The position numbers and the translations under genes were made by a program. From the NCBI RefSeq assembly GCF_001715535.1, contig NZ_CP017015.1:558001-622000 (forward strand): a stretch of DNA of 64,000 nucleotides, written 5' to 3'. This DNA comes from Spiroplasma helicoides. GTDB lineage: Bacteria; Bacillota_I; Bacilli_A; Mycoplasmatales; Mycoplasmataceae. Below the pieces are notes generated by a model. The model worked only from the letters and a program-made list of their open reading frames with translations. It was not told where the DNA came from and ran no database searches. Each line of letters begins with the position of its first letter. Position 1 is the first letter of the stretch. Below are positions 1-9,494 of this stretch, one piece after another.

Positions 1-63
1 AAAGAATTGATTGATGAATTACTATTAAATATAGATACAATTAAAATCGAAAATTTATTATAA
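1..63 (+). CDS. C-terminal end of an unidentified upstream gene (partial)
   Basis: An open frame enters from the left edge and reads KELIDELLLNIDTIKIENLL before TAA at 61-63. Only 20 residues are visible, so the product cannot be named. A hairpin with a T-tract follows at about 92-144 and probably ends this transcript. Confidence 0.5.
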   Translation, partial: KELIDELLLNIDTIKIENLL

Positions 64-91
64 AAAAATAAGACATTTTTCTAACAAATAA

Positions 92-144
92 ATAAAACAT
101 CTTTATAAGCATTTATATTAATGTTTTTGAGGGTGTTTTTTAAT
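92..144 (+). terminator. Probable terminator of the upstream gene
   Basis: AAACATC (from about 93) can pair with GGGTGTTT just before a T-run at about 140, giving a long imperfect stem with a smaller hairpin inside it. It lies just after the stop of the partial gene at 63. Confidence 0.4.
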
Positions 145-218
145 ATGTAAAAAAATTTTTGTTTTTAAAATTATTTTTATAAAAAAGTTTTTCAAATTAA
201 CAGAGTTAAAATATAAAT

Positions 219-262
219 GTTTACTATAAGTTTGATTGTAGTAAACCTTATAAGGGGGTGTG
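219..262 (+). promoter_or_regulatory. Leader hairpin in front of the Asn-rich small gene
   Basis: GTTTACTA (219-226) and TAGTAAAC (239-246) form a perfect 8-bp stem with a 12-nt loop. TATAAG (225-230) could instead pair with CTTATA (246-251), which lies directly before the AAGGGGGTG ribosome site. The two pairings exclude each other, so the leader could gate translation. This is a structural inference only. Confidence 0.35.
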
Positions 263-266
263 TTAA

Positions 267-404
267 ATGAGTAAAAATAATAACGCAAATAACCAAAAAT
301 CAAATGCTAACAATAGCAATAACACAACATTAAACCATAATAACAAAACTTATAAATCAAATACAGACAATCATGCAAATCAAAAAAACACAAATAACAA
401 ATAA
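267..404 (+). CDS. Asn-rich 45-residue hypothetical protein
   Basis: The short frame starts at ATG 267 behind a strong purine-rich site (AAGGGGGTG, about 253-261) and ends at TAA 402-404. The product is 45 residues, more than a third of them Asn, with scattered Lys, Gln, Ser and Thr, no hydrophobic segment and no Trp or Cys. Such a composition suggests an unstructured soluble peptide. I do not recognise a family. A strong ribosome site before it and a clean hairpin terminator at 425-457 after it argue that it is a real single-gene transcript, despite its size. It could alternatively be a decayed fragment or a transcript whose RNA is the functional product. Confidence 0.55.
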   Translation: MSKNNNANNQKSNANNSNNTTLNHNNKTYKSNTDNHANQKNTNNK

Positions 405-424
405 TTATATGATTTGCTTTAAAA

Positions 425-457
425 AAACTAAACTGATTGATAGTTTAGTTTTTTTAT
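425..457 (+). terminator. Rho-independent terminator
   Basis: AAACTAAACT (425-434), a 7-nt loop, and AGTTTAGTTT (442-451) form a perfect 10-bp stem followed by a T-tract. It ends the Asn-rich small gene. Confidence 0.8.
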
Positions 458-499
458 TTTGTACTATGTTTAATGCTTTTGAAGCTAAAAAAGGAAGAA

Positions 500-1198
500 A
501 TGAATATTTTAAAAAATATAAAAAATGAATTTGAAGAGTTATCCGGTGGTTTATCAGGTAAAAAAGTATATAAAAAAGGGAATAAGATATACAAACAAGT
601 TGTAAAAGAACAAATATCTTTTGACATTATAAGAAAAATTCAACCTAAATATTGTCCTGTATTTTATGGAAAGCAGGGAGATTTTAATGTATTGCAATAC
701 ATTAGAGGCTCTGTTGACACCAATTATGACTTCTTTGGTTACAAAACACGTAAGAAAATGCTTAATATTTTGTTCAAAATGTATCAAAAAGCAAAGATAA
801 TATATGGAAAAACCATTATTCATGGGGATATTTCACCATTTAATGTGGTATTTTCATATAAATTTAAGCAAATTAAAGGCTTTATTGATTGAGATCATTG
901 TAGATTTGATGAAATTTATTATGATATTATGTACATTTTTATAATGTGAGGAAATATTTTATCTAATAAAAAACCTGAATCTTATAAAATAAAAGTTTTA
1001 AATAAAGTTTATAAATATGTTCTTAAAAAAGAACCACAATTTAATCCTTCTAAGTTGAATGAATATGTTTTAGATTTTTTAGACTATTCTAAAAAGAATT
1101 TAAAAACAAATATATACAAATCAAGTACAGAAATTAAAAAGTGACATGAAGATTGTACTAAATGATGAATAAAAAACTTTAAAAAAATAACAACATAA
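500..1198 (+). CDS. Choline/aminoglycoside kinase-like phosphotransferase
   Basis: The 232-residue protein has the hallmarks of the protein-kinase-like phosphotransferase fold: an N-terminal glycine-rich segment (LSGGLSGKKVYK), the catalytic-loop motif HGDISPFNV with H108, D110 and N115, and the metal-binding IDWD at about 129-132. These are the catalytic signatures of choline/ethanolamine kinases and aminoglycoside phosphotransferases. The LSGGL start resembles the small LicA-type choline kinases. It is shorter than typical family members. ATG 500 was chosen because AAGGAAG lies just before it; an in-frame ATG at 473 has no ribosome site. Several in-frame TGA codons are read as Trp, one of them inside IDWD. 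The likely substrate is choline or another small alcohol of lipid metabolism, but this cannot be decided from sequence. A terminator overlaps its end. Confidence 0.65.
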
Positions 1199-1212
1199 GT
1201 GTTATTTTTTTG
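1181..1212 (+). terminator. Rho-independent terminator overlapping the kinase stop
   Basis: AAAAAAATAAC (1181-1191) and GTTATTTTTTT (1201-1211) form an 11-bp stem with a 9-nt loop and end in a T-tract. Confidence 0.7.
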
Positions 1213-1249
1213 TATTATTGGCTATAATCTAAAAAAATGAAGGAGTTAT

Positions 1250-2629
1250 ATGAAAAATATTAAATTAGATTTTAAAAGTATAGATTGAAAACTTTTTCTT
1301 TCTTTTTTAGTTTTTTCTCTTGTGCCAGCAATTTGAACACTAGTAAGAACATTTGTAATTACAAATGTTGCTAAGGCCGATATTAATACAATGGCACAAT
1401 GAGAATTTGTCAATTCTGCTCTTGAGATGCTACAAGAGGGTTTTGTTTTACCTTTGTTTTGATGATTTGGTGTATCTTTAAAATCTAATAAAAAATCAGA
1501 ATTTCAAGATAGAGTTAAGTGAAGTTATTTTATAAATTTTATTATTTATACATCAATAATTATAATTTTATCTTTCTTTGTATCTGATTTTGTTCAATTA
1601 ACTACAGGAAGTAATGAGGGATCTTTACAAAAAACCTATTTTTTATTAGAATTATGAGCAAAAATACCAAATATTTTATTTTTAATATCAATTACAGTTC
1701 TTAGTTCTTTGAATAAATGAAAATGAGTTCTTATTATAGCTCTTGTTAAACTACTTCTTGGTATTACATTTGACTTCACACTAGTTAATGCAAGTGTTGT
1801 TGGACAAGAAAATGGATATGTTGGAATTGGTTTAAGTACTTTAATAACTGGACTCTTCCTATTTTTAGCAAGCTTTTTACTTATATTAAAAGAAATAGGT
1901 TATAAAAAGTTTTTCATATTTAAAAAAATACAGTTTTCAAAAGAAATTATTTTAAATGTTACATATAGTTTTTTAGAATCATTTGTAAGAAATATTTTTT
2001 ACTTAATGATGGTTGCAAAAATGGTTAATACAATTCAAAGTGCAGGAACTTACTGACTTGCAAATTCAATTATCTGAAATTGAATTTTATTGCCTTTAAG
2101 TATGATGGGTTATATACAAAAAGCAGCTGTCAGTCAAAATATTGAAGATAAAAAAGAGCAACTAAAAATACTTTTTAATTATTTAGCTATAAATTTAAGC
2201 TTATTTTTAGGTGTAACATTCGTTTTTATTGGTTTATGAAAGCCCTTAGCTAGTGTAATTAATAACAATGAATATCAAGTAAATGTTTCATATTATATTT
2301 TTATTAATATTATTTGATTTTATATTGCGTATGTTGTTTCTGACACAATTAACTCTTCACTATATGGTCAAGGAAAAATTCAATATATACTAATTCAATC
2401 AATAATTGTCAATTTTATTGTTTATACACCTCTATATATTTTTTACAAAAACAACACACTTTCATTTGATTTATATTCAATTGTAATTATGTTTGGTTTT
2501 ACTTTTGTTGTAGGAGCAATATTTACGATTATTTTATTTATTTTCAACATGAGCTATTATAAAAAACCTATAAGTACAAATATTGAAATTAAAAAAGTGT
2601 ATGATAAAAAAACTTCAAAAAAAGCTTAA
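1250..2629 (+). CDS. MATE-like (MOP superfamily) multidrug/flippase-type membrane protein
   Basis: A 459-residue integral membrane protein with about twelve hydrophobic segments spread along its length, which is the usual size of MATE family sodium- or proton-coupled exporters. Recognisable MATE-like traits are a first helix with a central proline (FSLVPAIW), the repeated six-plus-six helix layout, and a substrate-like cluster of Asn, Gln and Trp within helices. It sits in the cytoplasmic membrane and would export toxic cations or flip lipid-linked substrates. Most Trp codons are TGA. ATG 1250 follows AAGGAG at 1240-1245. It stands alone between the kinase terminator and the next small gene. 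I assign the superfamily by topology and general pattern. The family is therefore moderately sure and the substrate unknown. Confidence 0.55.
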
Positions 2630-2723
2630 TAAATCTAGGTTATAAAATAACATTTATATCATAATTAACTTGTTTTTTTACCAACTATTTGCTATTATTT
2701 TTTTAGGCATGGAGGTGCTAAAA

Positions 2724-2900
2724 ATGAACAAGTTATTTAAGAAAAATTGACTACTTTCAACAGTTTCATTTTTAGTATCTTCTTTGTCATTAGAAAATAA
2801 GTTTTTTAATGCTTCTTTTGCGTACTCAATTAAAACGCCATTACGCGGCGCTTCTATTTATGGCGCATACAAAAATATTAATATGGAGAGAAATTCCTAA
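2724..2900 (+). CDS. Small peptide with signal-like N-terminus, 58 residues
   Basis: A short frame begins at ATG 2724 after an excellent ribosome site (GGAGGTG, about 2711-2717) and stops at TAA 2898-2900. The product starts with KKNW and then a hydrophobic stretch (LLSTVSFLVSSLSL), ending near ASFA, a plausible signal-peptidase I site. That would leave a mature peptide of about 25 residues, rich in Tyr, Asn and Arg (YSIKTPLRGASIYGAY and more). There is no lipobox Cys. It resembles the N-terminus of a secreted protein, so it may be a genuine secreted micro-peptide or the remnant of a truncated surface protein. A strong terminator hairpin follows at 2985-3054. Confidence 0.5.
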
Positions 2901-3241
2901 GTATTTTATAAGTTAAAAAAACTATTTGATTACATTTGCTCATATACATTGTGTAAAATGAGAATGTTTACTTGAATAATTATTAATTCATTTAATTTAT
3001 AGAGTGCAATTTCTTCAAAAGAATTATATCTATAAATTAAATGAATTTTTTTTTGGAAAAGTGAGTAAAAAACAAGAAAAACAGTCGAGACAAGTTATTA
3101 AGACTAACAGAAGATAAAAAAATAAAACTAAAAGAGCAATTAGCAAAATTATTGTAAAATAATAAAGGTGCTTTTTTAAAAAATCAATACAGCATTTATA
3201 AGTGGTTATCACTTTAAAAAGCTAACTAGAAAGGAATTATT
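2901..3241 (+). other. Intergenic region with terminator and a short broken coding remnant
   Basis: This stretch holds the terminator at 2985-3054. It then has two overlapping fragments in different frames: SKKQEKQSRQVIKTNRR from GTG 3061, and LRLTEDKKIKLKEQLAKLL ending at TAA 3155-3157. Together they could be one tiny frameshifted gene, but neither has a convincing ribosome site. The rest is the oppB leader. Confidence 0.3.
2985..3054 (+). terminator. Long-stem terminator upstream of the opp locus
   Basis: An 18-bp perfect inverted repeat (2985-3002 with 3030-3047) encloses a 27-nt loop and runs into a T-tract to 3054. It insulates oppB from the upstream peptide gene. Confidence 0.7.
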
Positions 3242-4468
3242 ATGGAAAACAGGTCAAATGATTTAACTGAGGCTTCACAAATAGATCAATTATTTAACGA
3301 AGTTTCACTTGATCATGAAGTCAAAAAAACAAACAAGTCATTTTTTGAAAAGTTCAAATATTTTTTATTAAAAGTGAATGAATCAAGACTTGAATTTGTG
3401 CAAAAAGTTCCATTATTTAGTTATTCATTAAAAAGAATAATTTATGCTTTTATTACGCTTTATGTTGCAATTATTGTTTCATATGCTTTATTAAGGGCGG
3501 TTACAACAGATACTACATATATTATGGATTTAAATCTTGATAAGTTAGGTATCAAATATGGATCACCTGAGTATAACAACTTAGTAAATAATAGGAAAAA
3601 ACTTTATGGAGCAGATGGTCCATTGTTAAAACAAATATTTATATATTTGCGAAACGTGACACCAATTATTCCAAAGGATATTATTAGAGATCCAATCATT
3701 AACTCAAGCGGAGAAATTCAAGGTAGAACAGAAAGAATGTGATTCTATTTAGGAGTTGTATTTGGAAGATCATCTGGATTAGTTCCAGGTTCACTTGTAC
3801 AAGATGCATTTAAAACTGCAATGCCAGTATCGTTTATGCTTGGGGGAACAGCTGTAGCGCTATCTTATATTTTAGGAGTACCACTTGGTATTATTGCTGC
3901 TAGAAATAAAGAAAAATGAAAAGACAGTACAATTAATGGTACAAGTTTAGCTATTACAGCTATTCCAGCGTTGGTACTTATTAAATTACTATATCAAATG
4001 GCAATATATGTCTTTGGTGCAGGAGCCAGATGGACTGATTCAACTTTATATACAAAGATGTTTCCGGTCATAGGGATTATGTTGATGATAATGCCAATTG
4101 TTATTATTGAAACTAGAAGGTATGTTATTGATGAAATGACATCAGACTATACTAAGTTTGCTGTATCTAAAGGACTATCGGGTTCATATGTATTCTTTGT
4201 CCATGTCTTTAGAAATGCAGGAATAAGAATTGTAAAATACATACCAGAAATATTTATTTTAACAATGTTTGGTTCAAGTATTTTAGTAGAAAGACATTGA
4301 ACAGTTAATGGTATGAGTAGGTTTATTCTAGATGGGGTGTCTGATAAAGATACATTCCTTGTTCTAGGTTATATCTTCTGTTCAGCATCAGCTGGAGTAT
4401 TTGCAACATTAATAGGAGACTTACTATTGGCTGTATTAGACCCAAGAGTAAAACTAACAACAAAATAA
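3242..4468 (+). CDS. oppB: Oligopeptide ABC transporter permease OppB
   Basis: The 408-residue membrane protein is the first permease of the oligopeptide importer. After a charged cytosolic N-terminal extension of about 60 residues comes the first membrane helix (RIIYAFITLYVAIIVSYALL), followed by a large external loop and five more helices. The EAA-type coupling loop that contacts the ATPases is seen near residues 307-335 (AVSKGLSGSY... FRNAGI). The N-terminal extension makes it longer than the roughly 310-residue enterobacterial OppB, as is common in mollicutes. Start ATG 3242 follows AAAGGA. oppC begins 14 bases after its stop. In-frame TGA codons encode Trp. Identification rests on domain layout plus the oppCDF genes directly downstream. 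Confidence 0.9.
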
Positions 4469-4482
4469 GAAGGGAGATTATT

Positions 4483-5481
4483 ATGGAAATGCAAAAACAT
4501 TTTGATCCAAGTAGTTTAGACTTGGAATCATTTGAAAATTTAGACTTACAAAATCTTGATAAATCTCTTTTTGAGGTTGTTGGGGCAAGTCCAGAAATGG
4601 CTGAAAGAATTACTTCAAAGCCATATAGTTATTGAAAATCAGTTTTTAAAAGAATGTCTAAAAGTCCGACTTTTATTATTTCATCTATATTGTTAACAAT
4701 TATTATTTTTATGGCAGCTTTTTTAGCGAGAGGAATACCTGCTGTTCCTACATATCCAGATGGTCCAACAAATGCAGCACCAAGTGCAGAACATTTTTTT
4801 GGAATTGGACTATATGGAGAAGATTTGTGAAATAAAATTTGAATTGGTACAAGAACAACGTTAATCTTTACTGCAATGATTGCAGGTATTCAAATTGTTT
4901 TAGGAATTATTATTGGAGCAATTTGAGGATACTATTCAAAATTTGATATTTTATTTATCGAAATTACAAGGTTTTTAACATTAATACCTTCATTAATTTT
5001 ATGATTGATAATTATATTCTTGTTTGGTGGAGACAAAAGTGTTGGTGTTATTACATTTGCAATATCAATTACAAGTTGAGTTGGATTATCTTCAGTTATT
5101 AGGGTACAAATCTTATTAACAAAAAACACTGAATATAATATTGCTTCAAAAGTTTTAGGATCTAAAGGACCAAAAATTATTAGAAAAAATATTATGCCAA
5201 AAATTTTACCAATTGTAATTCAAACATCAACATTTGCAATTCCAAATGCAATTTCAATCGATTCACTACTAGCGTACTATGGATTTGGTTTTGTTCCAAC
5301 AACAACAAATAAAGAAGCTTCATTAGGATCAATCCTTAATGAATTGTTATCAGGATCACAATGACAACTATCACCGCACTTATTAATTGTGCCAGTTGCA
5401 TTTGTTGGAGGAATTTCATTGATATTCTTCTTAGCAGGTAAAGTATTTGCCGACTCATTAGATCCAAAAACACATAGATAG
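4483..5481 (+). CDS. oppC: Oligopeptide ABC transporter permease OppC
   Basis: The 332-residue second permease has a cytosolic N-terminus, a first helix near 66-88 (SPTFIISSILLTIIIF...), then a periplasm-equivalent external loop with the family motif GIGLYGEDLWNKIWIGTRTTL. It has five further helices and the EAA loop at about 224-245 (LGSKGPKIIRKNIMPKILP). OppB and OppC form the membrane channel, each contacting one of the OppD/OppF ATPases. ATG 4483 follows AAGGGAG. The gene lies between oppB and oppD with 14-base spacers, so the three are co-transcribed. Confidence 0.92.
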
Positions 5482-5495
5482 GTTGGAAACAGATA

Positions 5496-7277
5496 ATGGA
5501 AAACAAAGAAAATAGACTTTTATCAGTACGTAACTTAGAAGTAAGATTCCAAGTTAGAGGAAGATACTTAACAGCGATTAGAAATGTTTCTTTTGATGTT
5601 TACGATCAAGAAATTTTAGCAATCGTTGGTGAATCTGGTAGTGGTAAATCTGTTGTAACAAAAACATTTACAGGAATGTTAGAAGATAACGGATGAATAA
5701 GTGATGGTTCAATAATTTATAGACCTAACGAAGCTTCTAAAGAAGATCCTAATGCATATTTTAAAAAAGCAGTTGACTTAGTTAACTTACAAAAACCTTT
5801 GATTTCAAAAGATGTTATTAAATTTATTTCTAAAAGAAATAAAAAACAAGTCAGAAAATTAAAATCAGAAATAAAAAAATATTTTTTATTAAATCCAAGT
5901 TTGGTTGAAGAAGATCAAAAAAGAGGAATTGATGAAGCAACTTATAAAGCAACAATTAAAAAAAATAATTTAGTTATTGATCAAAAAATTTCTCAAGCTC
6001 AAGAAACTTTAAATAAAATGAAAGAGTCACAAACTTTTTCAAATTCAAATAGAGTATTTAAAAAAGTTACAAAAGCAGAACATCAACTTGAGAAGTTAGA
6101 AGAACAAAAGAAAATTATCAATGATAAAGAATATCGTCAAAAAAAAGTGGATTTAGCAACAAAAGAAATACAAAATTTATATTCAGATACTTCAAAAGTT
6201 AAACCTTTAAATATTTTGCAAAGATTTGCTTTGAAAAAAATTGTTAAATGAGTTGCAACATTTATAACTAATAAAGTTCCTTTTAATGAACAACAAATAA
6301 ATATTACACAAAATTATTTTGATTCAAGAAAACATTTGATTAGATTTGAATCTGAATTAAAAGATATTGTTAATGAAATTATAAATTCACAAACAGTTGA
6401 TGTTGATCACTTTGAAAATATTTTATCTGACTGAAGTAAAATATCTAATTTTGATATTTTAAATAAAATGAAAGCTATTAGACAAATTAGACATTTAAGA
6501 GGGAAAACTGTAGCAACAATATTCCAAGATCCTATGACTTCTTTAAACCCATTGTTAACAGTTGGGCATCAAATTACAGAAGTTTTAAGAAAACAATTAA
6601 AAATGTCAAAGTCTGAAGCAAAAAAAGAAGCGATAGAATTATTAAGAAAAGTTGGAATACCTGAACCTGAAAAACGTTTTAAAGATATTCCTGGAAGATA
6701 TTCTGGAGGTATGAGACAAAGAGTTGTTATTGCAATTGCTCTTGCTTGTCGTCCAAAAGTTTTAATTTGTGATGAACCAACAACAGCTTTAGATGTTACA
6801 ATTCAAGCACAAATATTAGAATTAATTAAAGATTTACAAAAAGAATTAAAGTTCTCAGTAATTTTTATTACTCATGACTTAGGAGTTGTTGCTTCTATTG
6901 CTGATAGAATTGCTGTTATGTATGCTGGACAAATAGTGGAAGTAGGAACTGCAAAAGATATTTTCTATGATCCAAGACACCCATATACTTGAGCATTACT
7001 TTCATCACTTCCTCAATTAGGAACAAAAGGTGAAGAACTTTATTCTATAGCAGGAACACCACCATCATTATTTTCAAATATAAAAGGTGATGCTTTTGCA
7101 CCAAGAAATAAACATGCTATGAAAATTGATTACATAGCTGAACCACCAATGTTTAAAGTTTCAGAAACACATTATGCAAAAACATGATTGTTACATGAAA
7201 ATGCACCAAAGATTACAAAACCAGAACAATTAAAAGAACTAAAAAGTATCATCAAAGAAAGTCAGGAAGGAAATTAA
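5496..7277 (+). CDS. oppD: Oligopeptide ABC transporter ATP-binding protein OppD with large insertion
   Basis: The 593-residue ATPase energises peptide import. Walker A GESGSGKS is at 45-52, the Q-loop segment [13 protein letters not shown] near 335-347, the signature YSGGMRQR near 402-409, and Walker [13 protein letters not shown] near 420-431, followed by an H-loop [10 protein letters not shown]-terminal tail holds the OppD/F-type PLHP/HPYTW region. Typical OppD proteins are about 330-350 residues. The excess here is an insertion of about 250 residues (roughly 75-320) between Walker A and the Q-loop. It is rich in Lys, Glu, Gln and Asn with heptad-like spacing, so probably helical or coiled-coil. 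Long ATPase insertions are known in mollicute Opp proteins. The start at 5496 is 14 bases after oppC, and oppF starts four bases after the stop. Confidence 0.92.
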
Positions 7278-7280
7278 ATT

Positions 7281-9443
7281 ATGTCTAACTCAAAAGCAGA
7301 AAACTTTTTGAATGTAAGAGATTTAGTTATCGAATTTAGAAATAGAGGTAAAAAGTTTCAAGCCGTTAAAGGAGCTAACTTTGATATTTTTAAAGGAGAG
7401 ATTTTTGGTTTAGTTGGTGAATCTGGTAGTGGTAAAACAACAATTGGTAGAGCAATAGTTGGTGTTCAACCTTTAAAGGATGGATCAGTTTTTTTAGAAA
7501 ATAATTTAGTTGCTGGAAAGCCAACGAGCTTATATACTTTAAATAAAGAAATTTATAAAAGATTAAAAAATATTGATGTTAAATTATCTATGACAACAAG
7601 TTATATAAATAATTTAATTAAAGATTTAAAAAAAGTTTATGAAAACTTTTCACAAAGTAATTCTGATATAGATGCAAAACAAGCTTCTAAAATGTTGAAA
7701 AAAAATAAATTAACTTTTGTAGAAGACATTGTTTTAAATAACTTAAAATATGTAAACACAATAATTAAATACTTTGATAGAATTAATAAATTTACAAATG
7801 GGATAAATGAATACAATCCTGAAATTTCTGTGCAACTAGAAAAAGCAATTATTTTAAAAAATAATAAAACAAAAGAATCTGTAATGGGAATTAAAGAATC
7901 TTTTGAAATAATTTATAAATCAATTAGCAAAGTTAAAAGCATTATAAAAAAATTTAACAAAAAAGAAGAAACCAATATTTCAAAATTAATGATTGATGTT
8001 TTTAGTGAACTTAAAATAGCAGTTGCAGAACAAAAAACGGTTTTAGAAGAAATTAAAAAAACAATTCAATATGAATTTCAAAACCTAGCTTTATCTGCTC
8101 CAACAACTAAAAGAGATAAGTTCAAACATTATTATTGAAAAATGGTTTACATCGATAGAGATGAATTCTTTTTAGAATCAAAAAAACAATTAGAAATTGA
8201 ATTAAATAATCCTTCTAAAAATAAAGAATTGATTTTAAAAATTCAAGATTTTATTAGTGATTTTTGATCTAAAAGTAATATTAATTTAAAGTCATGTGAA
8301 GAATTACTTGACTATATTTCAAATAAAGACAAAAAACAAAATGTTAATGTATCTGCACTTTTAGAAACTTTAAAAAATACCCATTTTGAAAATGATTTGA
8401 AAAAAATTATTAATGAGCAAAAAGTTTTGTCGCAAAAAGAGATAGATGATTTAAATAAAGAATTTAAAAGTATTAAAAAAATAGTTAAACAAAATATTGT
8501 TAAAGATGAAGAATCTATTCAGTATTTTTATAAATGAAGAAATATTGAAATTGATTATTCACTAGAATCTAGAGAATCGATTATTGAGTTATGTGAATTT
8601 TTAGAGTTACCATCAATTGATGAACTTGTTAAGTCTTCTTACTTGTTTGAAAACCAAACCAGAAAACAAAAAAGACTAAATAGAAAAAATATTCAAATGA
8701 TTTTCCAAGATCCAGGTAGCTCACTAAATGATAGAATGGCTATTGAAGAAATTATTGCAGAAGGTTTAGAAAACTTTACAGAATTATTTAAATCTCAAGA
8801 AGCAATGCAAAGATATATCAATGAACATAATGAAGAATTTCCAGATTCAATGATATCTTTTGAGGATGTAAAATCAAAAGATGTAAAAAAACATATTATT
8901 TTAAAATTAATTAGTTCAGTTGGTTTACTTCCTGAACACTTGTCAAGATATCCTCATGAATTTTCTGGAGGACAAAGACAAAGAGTTGGTATTGCTAGAA
9001 GTTTAGCAATGAGACCAAAGATTATTATTGCAGATGAACCAATATCTGCACTTGACGTTTCAATACGTGCTCAAGTTTTAAACTTGTTTAAAAAATTTAA
9101 AGAAGAATATGATTTAACATATTTATTTATTACTCATGACTTGTCAGTTGTAAGATTTATTGCAGATAGAATTGCTGTTATATATCATGGACAAATAGTT
9201 GAGTTAGCAGAAGCGGAGGAATTATTTAAAAATCCTCTGCATCAATATACAAAATCTCTTTTAAGTGCAATTCCGATTCCAGATCCAGAACTATCTTCTA
9301 AAAAAGATTTAGTAGTCTATGATGCACAAAAAGAACATTTTGATTATGATTTTGATTTACCAAGTTTTGTTGAAGTTAAACAAGGTCATTATGTTCATGC
9401 AAATAAAAGAGAATTAAAAATTATCAAAAAAAGTTTAATTTAA
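7281..9443 (+). CDS. oppF: Oligopeptide ABC transporter ATP-binding protein OppF with very large insertion
   Basis: The 720-residue partner ATPase has Walker A GESGSGKT at about 45-52, the Q-loop [14 protein letters not shown] near 470-483, the signature FSGGQRQR near 558-566, Walker [13 protein letters not shown] near 577-588, and ITHDLSVV after it. About 375 residues separate Walker A from the Q-loop, compared with some 40-50 in ordinary OppF. This inserted segment is Lys/Glu/Asn-rich with few aromatic residues, apart from several TGA-encoded Trp, and is predicted helical. Both ATPases thus carry matching insertions at the same site, where helical bundles could project near the membrane coupling surface. 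The frame is intact, with no stop other than the final TAA. It is followed 51 bases later by the first oppA. Confidence 0.92.
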
Positions 9444-9494
9444 AAAAGTATAAATGAATGAATGAATAGTGAATAAAAGGAGAAAATAAAAAAA

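Noticed and set aside
3061-3157. A complete small gene before oppB
   Set aside because: The fragments lie in two frames and lack a ribosome site, so I only mention them in the intergenic description.
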